Shown: positions 17,638 to 26,837 of the stretch, in pieces
Layout of the letters: each line of letters starts with the position of its first letter
Numbering within the stretch: position 1 is the first letter of the stretch
DNA from: Candidatus Krumholzibacteriota bacterium
GTDB taxonomy: Bacteria > Krumholzibacteriota > Krumholzibacteriia > Krumholzibacteriales > WJIX01
NCBI GenBank assembly: GCA_034520215.1
Contig: JAXHNR010000001.1
Coordinates: forward strand, 982,560-1,046,559
DNA length: 64,000 nucleotides
Reading direction: 5' to 3'
The notes under the pieces: generated by a model
Seen by the model: only the letters and a program-made list of their open reading frames with translations
What the model was told of the DNA's origin: nothing
The model's database searches: none
Position numbers and translations under genes: made by a program

Positions 17638-18735
17638 TTGAAATTGAAGATAGCAATGATAGGATCAAAGGGGATGCCGGCTTTGTTCGGTGGGATTGAG
17701 CGTCATGTTGAGGAAATCAGTGTGCGGCTTGTTCAAAAAGGCCATGATGTAACTGTCTACGGCAGAAAGAGTTTCAGTATTGATGAAAAATACCGCAACG
17801 TAGATGTTAGAATTATGCCATCGCTTCAGACAAAGAATTTCGATACAGCTACAAGCTCGATTTTTTCAACTCTTTCCGCAATATCAGGCAAGTTTGATAT
17901 TATTCATTATCATGGCATAGGTCCTTCTATATTCTGCTTTCTGGGAAGATTAGGAAAAAGTAAAATTGTTTCAACCATACATGCTCAGGATTACAGACAA
18001 GTTAAATGGGGCAGGATCGCAAGCCGTATGCTTAAATTTGGTGAAAAAGAAGCGGTATTAAGATCTGACGCGGCAATAGCTGTTTCTAAGCTCATGTTAG
18101 AAAAGCTTATGAAGAAGTACAAGAAAAAGTTGTATTACATTCCAAATGGGGCGAATATTTATAAAAGTAGTGATTTTCCATTGAATAATGAGTTCGGACT
18201 TGAAAGTGACGGTTATATTCTTGCGGCCGGAAGATTTATAGTTGAAAAGGGGTACCATACTCTGATCGATGCGTTCAGCAGGATCAACACTGATAAAAAA
18301 CTTGTTATAGTCGGTGATAAAACCGGAAAGGATGAATATACCAGATCTTTATTGAAAAGATCAGACAGCCGTATAGTATTTACGGGATTTGTGAGCGGAG
18401 CAAAATTGAACAGACTCTACAGCAATTGTTATTTTTACGTTTTGCCTTCTTTGGTTGAAGGGCTGCCGATATCTCTGATTGAAGCAATGGCCTTCGCCAA
18501 ACCGGTACTTGTCAGTGATATTCCAGAAAATATGGAAGTTGTAGAAGATATGGGAGTTACTTTTAAAAGGGGAGACGAAGAAGACCTGAAAGTGAAGTTG
18601 GAAAAGGTTTTAAAGTTTGAAGAAAGCCGCAGAAATGAAATAGGAGAAAGATGCCTTCAAAAGGTGAGCGATTTCTATAATTGGAATCTTATAACCGATC
18701 AGCTTGAAAATGTCTATTTCGAAACAACAAAATGA
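17638..18735 (+). CDS. GT4 glycosyltransferase with DUF1972-type N terminus
   Basis: A 365-residue protein from a TTG start (17638) preceded by AGAAGG. The opening IGSKGMPALFGGIERHVEEI is the DUF1972-type start common in rhamnosyl- and related transferases, and PSLVEGLPISLIEAMAFAKPV near residue 275 is the GT4 donor motif. It lies 54 bases downstream of another GT4 gene and probably closes this glycan operon. With Rml enzymes nearby, a rhamnosyl donor is plausible but unproven. Confidence 0.85.
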   Translation: MKLKIAMIGSKGMPALFGGIERHVEEISVRLVQKGHDVTVYGRKSFSIDEKYRNVDVRIMPSLQTKNFDTATSSIFSTLSAISGKFDIIHYHGIGPSIFCFLGRLGKSKIVSTIHAQDYRQVKWGRIASRMLKFGEKEAVLRSDAAIAVSKLMLEKLMKKYKKKLYYIPNGANIYKSSDFPLNNEFGLESDGYILAAGRFIVEKGYHTLIDAFSRINTDKKLVIVGDKTGKDEYTRSLLKRSDSRIVFTGFVSGAKLNRLYSNCYFYVLPSLVEGLPISLIEAMAFAKPVLVSDIPENMEVVEDMGVTFKRGDEEDLKVKLEKVLKFEESRRNEIGERCLQKVSDFYNWNLITDQLENVYFETTK

Positions 18736-18839
18736 TTGTAAGATTGATTTCGATTTCATATTTTACTTTTGATGCCTGATGTTCTTGACCGACCGGATTT
18801 ACTCTTAGGGATATGGAATCTATGAAAGGGGAAAGGGCG

Positions 18840-19409
18840 ATGAACAGAACGGGAAGGATTATTATTTTTGTTTTTCTATCAAGTGTTTATTTGTTTAACT
18901 TAAGCTGTGCGGGTAAACAGACACCCAGGACGGATGATTCTGTAGATGAAAAAGTTGGAAAGGATTTTGCTGATAATAAAGAAGCTGTTATCACTAAAGA
19001 AGGTCAGGAACAGAGAAGAGATGAGAATATATACGATATCGAGGAAGAAATGCCGGAAAACAGAGTATTAAAAGAAGTAGAAGGGATTGAAGAAAAAATA
19101 ATCCCTTCAGAGGCAGATTCATTTTACGTTGAGGATATAACTGATAATAACACTATAAGAGAAAGTTACACTATAGGTTATAGGGTTCAAGTCTTCGCGT
19201 CGGAAAACCCCGCCAGAGCAAAAGATATAAAGAGACAGATTGAAAACGAAATATCGTCGAAAGTTTATATTGAATTTGAAGATGAAATGTATAAAGTAAG
19301 GGTTGGTAATTACAACTTCAGGAAAGAAGCGGAAGAGGCAAGAAAAATTCTCAATTCACACTTTCCTGATTGCTGGATTACCGAAACTACGATAAGAAAA
19401 TTTGATTAA
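18840..19409 (+). CDS. SPOR-domain protein, probable lipoprotein
   Basis: The ATG at 18840 follows GAAAGGG and gives a compact signal sequence; an in-frame ATG at 18813 would add nine charged residues. The 189-residue protein has a hydrophobic stretch ending in NLSC, an imperfect lipobox, then a long acidic linker (residues 25-105). The C-terminal ~75 residues, from GYRVQVFAS to the end, form a SPOR domain, which binds denuded septal peptidoglycan. It is set between the glycan operon and galT, so its partner process is not clear from context. Confidence 0.75.
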   Translation: MNRTGRIIIFVFLSSVYLFNLSCAGKQTPRTDDSVDEKVGKDFADNKEAVITKEGQEQRRDENIYDIEEEMPENRVLKEVEGIEEKIIPSEADSFYVEDITDNNTIRESYTIGYRVQVFASENPARAKDIKRQIENEISSKVYIEFEDEMYKVRVGNYNFRKEAEEARKILNSHFPDCWITETTIRKFD

Positions 19410-19429
19410 TACGCAAAGGAAAAGTTATT

Positions 19430-20443
19430 ATGCCGGAATTAAGAAAGAGTCCCATTCTTAAAAGATGGGTGATTATTTCCACAGAAAGAGGCAAAAGGCC
19501 TATAGATTTCAAGGTTGAACGAGATATACCTAAGGAAGGTTTTTGTCCTTTCTGTAGCGGTAATGAAGACAAAACCCCGCCTGAGGTACTTTCGTATAGA
19601 GACCCCGGTACTGGACCCGATTCACAAGGTTGGAAGGTCAGAGTAGTACCGAATAAATTTCCAGCTTTGCAGATTGAGGGAGATTTGAATAAGCGCGGTG
19701 AAGGGTTATACGATATGATGCAGGGGATAGGAGCCCACGAAGTTGTAATTGAATCTCCTGACCATAAAAAAAACTTACACTATCTGGGAAATAAACATAT
19801 CGAGAGTGTTTTCTCCGCCATTCGTGAGAGAATGATAGACCTCAAGAAAGATCCTAGATTCAAGTATATTCTAGTATTTAAGAACTGGGGTAAGGAAGCG
19901 GGAGCTTCGCTTGAACATTCGCATATGCAGCTTATTGCTACTCCTATTATTCCCAAGAGAGCCATTGAAGAACTTGATGGCGCAAAAGCACATTACGCTC
20001 AAAAAGAACGTTGTATATACTGTGATATAATAAATCAGGAATTGAAGGATAGAGGACGTATCGTATATCAAAACGAGTATTTTATCGCTCTTTCACCATT
20101 TGCAGCCAGATTTCCCTTTGAGACCTGGGTGTTGCCGCTTAATCACCTATCAGCATTCGAAAAAACAGATAGGAACTGGTTTCCTTCCCTGGTGGACATC
20201 ATGAAGACAGTTCTTTTGAAACTGGACAAAGCTTTGTTTTGCCCGCCATTCAATTTTATTATACATACTTCGCCCTGCAACGGGATTGATTTTGATTATT
20301 ACCACTGGCATATCGAAATAATTCCAAAGCTTACAAAGGTAGCGGGATTTGAGTGGGGAAGCGGGTTCTATATTAACCCTACATCACCTGAAGAAGCAGC
20401 TGAAGAATTAAGAAACATAGATATTTCCGGTGATAATTCATAA
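19430..20443 (+). CDS. galT: Galactose-1-phosphate uridylyltransferase
   Basis: A 337-residue HIT-superfamily enzyme exchanging UMP between UDP-glucose and galactose-1-phosphate. The zinc site begins with CPFCSGNE near residue 38, NKFPAL and GAHEVVIESP are conserved, and LEHSHMQLIATP near 161 contains the catalytic His of the H-x-H-x-Q motif. HWHIEIIP near 285 is the last metal/His segment. Length is normal. It lies just before glgA; some relatives act on ADP- or other sugars, so substrate range is not certain. Confidence 0.88.
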   Translation: MPELRKSPILKRWVIISTERGKRPIDFKVERDIPKEGFCPFCSGNEDKTPPEVLSYRDPGTGPDSQGWKVRVVPNKFPALQIEGDLNKRGEGLYDMMQGIGAHEVVIESPDHKKNLHYLGNKHIESVFSAIRERMIDLKKDPRFKYILVFKNWGKEAGASLEHSHMQLIATPIIPKRAIEELDGAKAHYAQKERCIYCDIINQELKDRGRIVYQNEYFIALSPFAARFPFETWVLPLNHLSAFEKTDRNWFPSLVDIMKTVLLKLDKALFCPPFNFIIHTSPCNGIDFDYYHWHIEIIPKLTKVAGFEWGSGFYINPTSPEEAAEELRNIDISGDNS

Positions 20444-20471
20444 ATCTAGAAGAGAATGGAGAGAGTATCAA

Positions 20472-21983
20472 GTGAAACCTAAAAACCTCAATATTGCTAT
20501 TATTTCATCTGAAATTGTTCCCTTTTCAAAGGTAGGCGGACTTGCCGATGTTATCGGAGCTTTGCCTGATGAAATAGCTAAGAAAGGGTATGAAATTACC
20601 ATATTCACACCCTTATACAAATCTATCCCGCAGAATGATTTTAATATCAAGGAAGAAAGGATAAATGTTCCGGCTGTAAAAGTGGATGGTAAGGAGAAAA
20701 GTGTTCAGATATTTTCCACAAAAAAGCCGGGAACAGACATCACGGTGTACTTCATCTATAACGAGCAATATTATGACAGAGATGGTATATACACTGTTCC
20801 TGAGACGGGGGAGGCCTTTGAAGATGAAGATGAAAGGACTATATTCTTCAACAGGGCTGTTATCGCGGCTGTAAAAAAACTTGATATCTATCCAGATGTT
20901 GTTCACGCAAACGATTTTCATTGCGGGCTTATAGCTCCACTTATTTCGCTTGAGGAATCCGGAGATAAACATTTTGAAAAAACAGGCACAGTTTTCAGTA
21001 TACATAATCTCGCTTATCAGGGTAATTACAAAGCAGATTTTATGCGGAAAGCGGGGCTGGATTTGGATCTTTTTTATCCTATGGGACCATTCGAATACTA
21101 CGGCGGAGTAAATGTCATGAAGGCAGGTATAACCTACTCCGATATTATAAGTACGGTTAGCAGGAAATATGCTGAAGAAATCACACTGTCAAAGAAATAC
21201 GGTCACGGTATGGAGAAGATTCTCTGGGAAAGAAGAGATGATATTATCGGTATTCTAAATGGAATTGATACAGATATCTGGAATCCCAAAACAGATGAAC
21301 TGATAGAGTCTAATTACTCCGCGAATAACCTCGGCGGCAAAGCTAAAAACCGCTCAGCGCTTCTTGAAGAGTTTGATCTTACCGAGGACAGGGAGTCTCC
21401 CGTTATAGGTATTGTTTCGAGGCTTGTGGATCAGAAGGGATTTGACATCCTGGCTGAAGCTATGGATGAAATCATGAAGATGGATCTTAAATTGGTTATA
21501 CTTGGGACAGGTCAGGAGAAGTACCATAAACAATACAGCAAAATGAAGAAAAAATATTCCTCCAAGCTGGGTCTTAAACTTGAATACAACAACAGGCTCG
21601 CTCATTTAACAGAAGCGGGAAGCGACTATTTCCTTATGCCTTCCAGGTATGAACCATGTGGTCTTAATCAGTTGTATAGTTTGAGGTACGGGAGTATTCC
21701 CATTGTACGAGCTACAGGTGGATTGAAAGATACTATAAATAATCTTTCCTCCTTCGGCAAAAGAGGAAACGGCTTTGTCTTCGAAGATTACAGCGCTTTT
21801 GAATTGACTAAAGTAATAAGAGAAGCTGTTGATTTCTTTAGAGATGGCAAAAAAGTTCAGATGGTGCGTAAGCGAATTATGATGGAAGACCATTCCTGGG
21901 AAAGATCTGCTGAAGAGTACATAGTAATGTATAAAAAAACGGCAGGCGGCAGTGAAAATGAAGTTGACAAAGCGGCTAAGTGA
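20472..21983 (+). CDS. glgA: Glycogen (starch) synthase, GT5
   Basis: A 503-residue enzyme that elongates alpha-1,4-glucan from ADP-glucose (or UDP-glucose). I chose GTG 20472, which has GGAGAG eight bases upstream and gives the family N terminus; the open frame continues upstream into the end of galT. FSKVGGLADVIGALP near residue 20 is the K-x-G-G-L donor motif. The second domain starts near IGIVSRLVDQKG and has PSRYEPCGLNQLYSLRYG near 390, matching the conserved E-x-C-G-L-x-Q region. With the trehalose genes it implies active storage glucan and compatible-solute metabolism. Confidence 0.93.
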   Translation: MKPKNLNIAIISSEIVPFSKVGGLADVIGALPDEIAKKGYEITIFTPLYKSIPQNDFNIKEERINVPAVKVDGKEKSVQIFSTKKPGTDITVYFIYNEQYYDRDGIYTVPETGEAFEDEDERTIFFNRAVIAAVKKLDIYPDVVHANDFHCGLIAPLISLEESGDKHFEKTGTVFSIHNLAYQGNYKADFMRKAGLDLDLFYPMGPFEYYGGVNVMKAGITYSDIISTVSRKYAEEITLSKKYGHGMEKILWERRDDIIGILNGIDTDIWNPKTDELIESNYSANNLGGKAKNRSALLEEFDLTEDRESPVIGIVSRLVDQKGFDILAEAMDEIMKMDLKLVILGTGQEKYHKQYSKMKKKYSSKLGLKLEYNNRLAHLTEAGSDYFLMPSRYEPCGLNQLYSLRYGSIPIVRATGGLKDTINNLSSFGKRGNGFVFEDYSAFELTKVIREAVDFFRDGKKVQMVRKRIMMEDHSWERSAEEYIVMYKKTAGGSENEVDKAAK

Positions 21984-22004
21984 ATAATATAATGAAAGTA
22001 GTGA

Positions 22005-22080
22005 GCGGGAATAGCTCAGTTGGTAGAGCGCAACCTTGCCAAGGTTGAGGTCGCGGGTTCGAGCCTCGTTTCCCGCTCCA
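22005..22080 (+). tRNA. tRNA-Gly (anticodon GCC), CCA encoded
   Basis: The acceptor stem GCGGGAA pairs with TTCCCGC, the D-arm AGCTCAGTTGGTAGAGC and T-arm GGTTCGAGCC are canonical, and the anticodon stem CAACC/GGTTG closes a TTGCCAA loop, reading GCC. The 3' CCA is present in the DNA. It starts 21 bases after glgA. Confidence 0.96.
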
Positions 22081-22092
22081 TATTTTTTATGC

Positions 22093-22165
22093 GGCGGCAT
22101 AGCCAAGCGGCTAAGGCAACGGTTTGCAAAACCGTCATTCACCGGTTCGAATCCGGTTGCCGCCT
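22093..22165 (+). tRNA. tRNA-Cys (anticodon GCA)
   Basis: Acceptor GGCGGCA pairs with TGCCGCC, the discriminator is T as expected for Cys, the anticodon loop TTGCAAA reads GCA, and the T-arm is CCGGTTCGAATCCGG. The CCA end is not encoded (TTTTTT follows), so it must be added after transcription. It lies 12 bases after tRNA-Gly. Confidence 0.95.
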
Positions 22166-22310
22166 TTTTTATCAAATTCCCTCTAATAAATAGATTTTTG
22201 TTTCTGACCCAGGACATTTGAACTTATCCGATTAAATAAAAGGTCTATGAATTAAATTTTATGCTTTTAATATTGTTTTAAATGAGCTAAATTCTCCTTA
22301 TAAATAGATT

Positions 22311-22396
22311 GCCGGGATGGCGGAATAGGCAGACGCAGCGGACTTAAAATCCGCTGAAGTAAAAACTTCGTGCGGGTTCAAGTCCCGCTCCCGGCA
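22311..22396 (+). tRNA. tRNA-Leu (anticodon TAA)
   Basis: Acceptor GCCGGGA pairs with TCCCGGC, followed by discriminator A. The anticodon stem GCGGA/TCCGC closes CTTAAAA, reading TAA. A long variable arm (GAAGTAAAAACTTC) marks it as class II. CCA is not encoded. Confidence 0.95.
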
Positions 22397-22749
22397 TTAT
22401 TTTTTGAATATAACCTCCAGTGCGGTCCGATATTATTAAAATCTGACCTCTTCAGGTAGTAGTATCCCGTTTATTCTTCTTCAACAGAAAACAACCGCTT
22501 GAATATTAAAGAATTAACTATTTGCAAAAAAAAGAATTATATGATTTATGAAGCTTCGTAAATCGATAAATGTGAAGACTACACATTTTACTGTCATATT
22601 GGCATAGAGCAGTTAATCGTAATGATAAGTTGTACTTATAAGCATTACTTAGAAAAGTAGATGAATTCCTGTACTAATAATTAAATACCTTAAAATAGAA
22701 GCTGAGATAAACAGTTGACTAAAATAAATTTCTCGGATAGCTTTTCGAT
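22397..22749. other. Intergenic region between tRNA-Leu and cca
   Basis: This 353-base AT-rich stretch has no convincing open frame. The only structure I see is the hairpin at 22619-22648 and a small TGTG/CACA hairpin near 22571-22585. A leader or small RNA for the downstream gene is possible, but I see no defined promoter. Confidence 0.5.
22619..22648 (+). repeat. Imperfect hairpin upstream of cca
   Basis: GTAATG ATAAGT (22619-22630) pairs with ACTTAT and CATTAC (22634-22648) around a TGT loop, with a three-base bulge on the 3' side. There is no U-tract, so it is not a typical terminator. Confidence 0.45.
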
Positions 22750-24126
22750 ATGGACGAAAAAAAGATAATTGAAATTGGAAGGGAACATTACAACTGGGAG
22801 TATGAAATACTCCGGCGGGGCGAACTCTATCTTGTAGGCGGGGTCGTAAGGAATCTTCTTTTTGGTTTTGACGGGGAATCCTTGGATACAGATTATCTTG
22901 TGAGAGGTATAGAACTCAACAAATTGGTTACAATACTCGACAAGTACGGCAGGACAGATCTTGTGGGAAAGTCTTTTGGTGTTATCAAGTTTACACCGGA
23001 AGGCGGTAAGACCGTTGATATAGCTATGCCGCGCACGGAACATTCCACCGGTATAGGACACAAGGACTTCGAGGTTTACGCTAATCCCCGAGTAAGAGTA
23101 GAAGATGATCTTGTAAGACGTGATTTCACAATAAATTCCATTGCCTTGAATCTGAAAAACATGTCCCTTATTGATCCCCTCGAAGGCTCGAAAGATATTA
23201 AAAATAATCTGCTCAGAGTTAACAGAGAGGGATCATTCGCTGAAGATCCTCTCAGAATGATAAGAGGGGTACAGTTTTTATGCAGATTCAACCTTAAAAT
23301 TGACCTTAAAACGAGAAGATATATTGAACACGCATCTTCAATGATAGAAAGTGTTTCCGGCGAAAGGTTAAAGGATGAGTTTAATAAGTTGCTTCTCCTC
23401 TCTAAAGAGCCCGGAAGAGGGTTTATTTTTATGAAGGAAACGGGGCTATTGAGTTATCTTATACCTGAACTGGAAGAAACATTCGGAGTAGAACAGAATG
23501 AATACCATCCTGATGATATTTTTTACCATTCGATAAAGAGTTGTAATATTGCTCCTCAAAGACTTAACGTAAGGTGGAGCGCGTTACTTCATGACCTGGG
23601 AAAGAAGAGCGCTAAAATGAAAAAAGCCGGAAGAATCGTTTTTTACGGGCATGAAAATGAAAGCCAGAGAATTGCAAAAGATATTCTAACCAGGTTCAGA
23701 TATTCAAAGAGATTTACAGCTAACGTGTGTCACTTGATAAAGAATCATATGTTTAATATTACAGAAGATTGCAAAGATAGTACTGTAAGGAGATTTGTAT
23801 CCAGAGTGGGGGTTGAAAATCTAGACGATCTGTTTGCTCTTAGAGAAGCTGACGCTTTGTCCAGGGGGGATACCGATTCTGCCTATAATGTTAAATGGCT
23901 TGAGAAAAGAATAGAGTATCTAATTAAAGCTGATTCCGCTCTTGCTACATCAGATCTGGAGATTGACGGATATGATATTATGAGGCTTACGGGATTAAAG
24001 CGTGGTCCGCGTGTTGGGGAAATACTCAATGATCTGCTGCAAAAAGTAATAGAAAATCCAGATTTTAATACGCGGAGAAAATTGTCGGAATTGGCAGTAG
24101 AAGAATATAGAAAAAGAAAAATATAG
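22750..24126 (+). CDS. cca: tRNA nucleotidyltransferase (CCA-adding / poly(A) polymerase family) with HD domain
   Basis: A 458-residue class II nucleotidyltransferase. LVGGVVRNLLFG near residue 27 and DTDYLV near 45 form the nucleotide and metal site, RRDFTINSIALN near 122 and EDPLRMIRGVQF near 160 are the neck motifs. An HD domain begins near 255 (WSALLHDLGKK). It should repair or add CCA to tRNAs, which fits the neighbouring tRNA-Cys and tRNA-Leu that lack an encoded CCA. Whether it adds CCA alone or only A's or C's cannot be told from motifs. Confidence 0.88.
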   Translation: MDEKKIIEIGREHYNWEYEILRRGELYLVGGVVRNLLFGFDGESLDTDYLVRGIELNKLVTILDKYGRTDLVGKSFGVIKFTPEGGKTVDIAMPRTEHSTGIGHKDFEVYANPRVRVEDDLVRRDFTINSIALNLKNMSLIDPLEGSKDIKNNLLRVNREGSFAEDPLRMIRGVQFLCRFNLKIDLKTRRYIEHASSMIESVSGERLKDEFNKLLLLSKEPGRGFIFMKETGLLSYLIPELEETFGVEQNEYHPDDIFYHSIKSCNIAPQRLNVRWSALLHDLGKKSAKMKKAGRIVFYGHENESQRIAKDILTRFRYSKRFTANVCHLIKNHMFNITEDCKDSTVRRFVSRVGVENLDDLFALREADALSRGDTDSAYNVKWLEKRIEYLIKADSALATSDLEIDGYDIMRLTGLKRGPRVGEILNDLLQKVIENPDFNTRRKLSELAVEEYRKRKI

Positions 24127-24240
24127 AATGAGGTTTCCACGGGATGATGTCAGGGGGTATCACTCATTATAAATCCGATTGAAATACAAAACCGAATATA
24201 AAGATTAATGAGGTATACTAAGCCGTGGAAACCTCAATTC
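24126..24240. repeat. Long interrupted inverted repeat after cca
   Basis: Beginning at the last base of the cca stop codon, GAATGAGGTTTCCACGG (24126-24142) is matched by CCGTGGAAACCTCAATTC (24223-24240), one inserted base aside. Inside it a second, weaker pair (GGTATCACTCATTA near 24157 with TAATGAGGTATAC near 24206) continues the symmetry. The whole 115-base unit could fold into a long hairpin. It may be a small mobile-element remnant or a structured RNA; no U-tract follows. Confidence 0.65.
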
Positions 24241-24333
24241 ATAAAATATGTTGGTTTAAAATGAAAATCAATAAATAAAGAGAAAAATTCAGCGAGTCGC
24301 ATCGTAGTTTTAAGAGAATTGGCAGGAGGAGAA

Positions 24334-24639
24334 ATGAATTCCGAAGAAATATTCATAAAGAAAATAATGAGACAGCGGTTTCCTTATAGGCCTGAAAAAG
24401 ATGTTAAAACCCAGTCTCATAAATGGGAAGTCACGCCGGGAGAATATATAACCTCCTGGCTTAGACTGAATTTACTGAATTGCCGGAAGGGGAATAAATG
24501 TGACAGGGAGGAGAGGTGCAGTTTTTTCAGCTATCCTGATTTAGCAAAACAGAATTACAGTATTTGCCGTGAAATGATCTTAAGACTTGAAAATGGACAG
24601 ATAAAGTGTGATTTTGATGTACAGAAAAATGAAGACTGA
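24334..24639 (+). CDS. Small cysteine-containing protein of unknown function
   Basis: The ATG at 24334 is chosen because GGAGGAG lies just upstream; the frame extends five codons further. The 101-residue soluble protein is not recognised. It has a central cluster C-x5-C-x5-C (CRKGNKC then EERC, residues ~51-63), followed by FFSYPDLAKQNYSIC and an acidic end. The spaced cysteines might bind a metal. It lies between an inverted repeat and the dnaK upstream region and may be a single-gene unit. Confidence 0.6.
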   Translation: MNSEEIFIKKIMRQRFPYRPEKDVKTQSHKWEVTPGEYITSWLRLNLLNCRKGNKCDREERCSFFSYPDLAKQNYSICREMILRLENGQIKCDFDVQKNED

Positions 24640-24643
24640 CATA

Positions 24644-24662
24644 TAGTGTCATTATGACACTA
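24644..24662. promoter_or_regulatory. Near-perfect 19-bp palindrome upstream of dnaK
   Basis: TAGTGTCAT and ATGACACTA flank a single central base. Two further TGACA copies lie at 24637 and 24678. It sits five bases after the small-protein stop and about 200 bases before dnaK. It is not the CIRCE element of HrcA. It could be an operator for an unknown repressor or a weak terminator lacking a U-tract. Confidence 0.5.
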
Positions 24663-24776
24663 ATGGCAGAATAAAGCTGACACAGAGATTGCTAAAATGA
24701 AATGACGGAGTTTGGCGATATGACCATAACATATTGTAATTATTGTAATTGTAAGTTTATTAGCCTATGATATTAT

Positions 24777-24803
24777 TTGGCACGGAAGTTGTCTGTATAT
24801 AAA
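24777..24803 (+). promoter_or_regulatory. Candidate dnaK promoter (sigma-54-like or sigma-70-like, ambiguous)
   Basis: TTGGCACGGAAGTTGTC matches the sigma-54 -24/-12 consensus except that the -12 GC is GT. The same bases can be read as a sigma-70 -35 (TTGGCA) with TATAAA after 15 bases. Both readings would start transcription 40-80 bases before dnaK. I cannot decide between them. Confidence 0.4.
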
Positions 24804-24861
24804 TCTGCATATAAATTTATGAATTTTATTTTTTTTTGGATTAAAAATGGAGGTAGATTAA

Positions 24862-26787
24862 ATGGGTAAAATAATAGGTATAGATCTTGGAACAACAAAT
24901 TCATGCGTTTCTGTTATGGAAGGTGGCGAACCGGTAATTATATCCAACCCGGAAGGCGGTAGAACTTCTCCTTCCGTGATTGGATTTAAGGACGGCGATA
25001 GACTTGTCGGGAATCTGGCAAAGAGACAAAGTGTTACAAATCCTGATAATACTATTTATTCAATAAAACGGTTTATGGGAAGAAAGTATTCAGAAGTTAA
25101 AAATGAAATTTCTGAAGTTTCCTATAAAGTAATAAAAGGTGATCAAGGTGATATTCGAGTAGATGTGGAAGGAAAGAAGTATTCTCCCTCGGAATTGTCA
25201 GCTATGATTTTAACTTATTTGAAGGAGTCGGCCGAAAAATACCTGGGCACTAAGGTTGAAAGCGCCGTTATTACTGTTCCCGCCTATTTTAATGACAGTC
25301 AGAGACAGGCTACAAAGGATGCCGGCAAAATAGCAGGACTCAAAGTTGAAAGGATAATAAATGAACCAACCGCGGCTTCCCTTGCCTACGGTTTGAATAA
25401 GGATGAGGAAAAGACAATAGTAGTTTTTGATCTGGGCGGGGGTACTTTTGACGTTTCTATACTTGAACTGGGTGAAAGTGTATTTGAAGTAAAAGCGACG
25501 AACGGAAATACTCATCTGGGGGGAGATGATTTCGACAAGCGGGTAATTGATTGGCTCGTTGATGAATTCAAGAAAGAGCAGGGAATTGATCTTTCGAAAG
25601 ATCCAATGGCTCTTCAAAGACTCAGGGAAGCGGCTGAGAAGGCGAAATGTGAACTTTCTACGGTGCCACAGGCAGAAATAAATTTACCCTTTATTACAGC
25701 AGATTCCAGTGGTCCAAAGCATCTTAATACAAAAATCACAAGGGCTAAATTCGTAAGTTTAACAGGGGACCTTATAGAGAAAACTGTTGATCCATGCAAG
25801 AAAGCGATGAAAGATGCGGGGATCAAAAGTTCTGATCTTGATGATGTTATTCTGGTTGGCGGAACAACGAGGATACCGGCAGTTCAGGACAAAGTAAAAG
25901 AGATCTTCGGGCGCACTCCTCACCAGGGTGTAAACCCCGACGAAGTTGTCGCTCTCGGTGCCGCAATTCAAGGCGGGGTCCTGGCAGGCGACGTAAATGA
26001 TGTTCTTTTACTTGATGTTACTCCTCTTTCTCTCGGTATTGAAACACTTGGCGGAGTTATGACCAAGTTGATTGAGAAGAATACAACTATTCCGACGAAG
26101 AAGAGCGAGATCTTCTCTACAGCCGCGGATAATCAGACCACTGTCGATATTCATGTCCTTCAGGGTGAAAGAGAAATGGCAACTCACAACAAATCCATCG
26201 GTAGGTTCCAGCTCGCGGGACTGCCGCCTGCACCGAGGGGTGTTCCTCAAATTGAAGTAACTTTTGATATTGATGCAAACGGTATATTGAATGTGTCGGC
26301 TAAGGACAAAGCGACAGGCAAGGAACAAAAGATAATCATTCAGGCGTCAAGCGGTTTGACCGAAGATGAAATTGAAAAGATGGTCAAAGAAGCAGAGGAA
26401 CACGCTGAAGAAGATAAAGAAAAGAGAGAGCTTATAGATTTAAAGAACCAAGCTGAGCAGATGAGTTTTCAGACTGAAAAACAGCTGGAGGAGTATAAGG
26501 ATAAGATTCCTTCAGGCGACATGGATGAAATACGAAAAGTTCTGGAAGAATTGAAGGAAGCATCCAAGACTGACGACAAGGATAGAATAAACAAGGCAAT
26601 TGAAAATCACAATCAGGTCTGGCAGAAGGCGGCGCAGCAAATGTATCAGCAGAGTTCCGCCCAGCAGCAGAATGCCTCCGGTGACGCAGCGTCCAGCGAA
26701 GAAAGTAAAGCTTCCAGTGACAAGAAGGATGATGATGAAGTTATGGACGCGGAATATGAAGTTGTCGATGAAGATGACAAGAAATAA
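24862..26787 (+). CDS. dnaK: Chaperone DnaK (Hsp70)
   Basis: A 641-residue Hsp70. The ATPase domain starts with [13 protein letters not shown], contains [17 protein letters not shown] near residue 140, [11 protein letters not shown] near 170 and [12 protein letters not shown] near 192. The substrate domain follows with [13 protein letters not shown] near 375. The C terminus is a Q/A/S-rich linker and an acidic tail. A strong GGAGG precedes ATG 24862. It stands alone here, without grpE, dnaJ or hrcA, which are presumably elsewhere. Confidence 0.98.
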   Translation: MGKIIGIDLGTTNSCVSVMEGGEPVIISNPEGGRTSPSVIGFKDGDRLVGNLAKRQSVTNPDNTIYSIKRFMGRKYSEVKNEISEVSYKVIKGDQGDIRVDVEGKKYSPSELSAMILTYLKESAEKYLGTKVESAVITVPAYFNDSQRQATKDAGKIAGLKVERIINEPTAASLAYGLNKDEEKTIVVFDLGGGTFDVSILELGESVFEVKATNGNTHLGGDDFDKRVIDWLVDEFKKEQGIDLSKDPMALQRLREAAEKAKCELSTVPQAEINLPFITADSSGPKHLNTKITRAKFVSLTGDLIEKTVDPCKKAMKDAGIKSSDLDDVILVGGTTRIPAVQDKVKEIFGRTPHQGVNPDEVVALGAAIQGGVLAGDVNDVLLLDVTPLSLGIETLGGVMTKLIEKNTTIPTKKSEIFSTAADNQTTVDIHVLQGEREMATHNKSIGRFQLAGLPPAPRGVPQIEVTFDIDANGILNVSAKDKATGKEQKIIIQASSGLTEDEIEKMVKEAEEHAEEDKEKRELIDLKNQAEQMSFQTEKQLEEYKDKIPSGDMDEIRKVLEELKEASKTDDKDRINKAIENHNQVWQKAAQQMYQQSSAQQQNASGDAASSEESKASSDKKDDDEVMDAEYEVVDEDDKK

Positions 26788-26837
26788 GATTTGCGTTGCC
26801 ATTTTTAAAAATTTTATGTAGGTTTAACGGGACAGGT

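Noticed and set aside
21606-22217. 203-residue minus-strand frame across glgA and two tRNAs
   Set aside because: It is antisense to glgA and to tRNA-Gly and tRNA-Cys; its distinctive residues come from the tRNA sequences, a known annotation artefact.
22596-22620. TTGGCATAGAGCAG as a sigma-54 promoter
   Set aside because: No GC at the -12 position with the right spacing.
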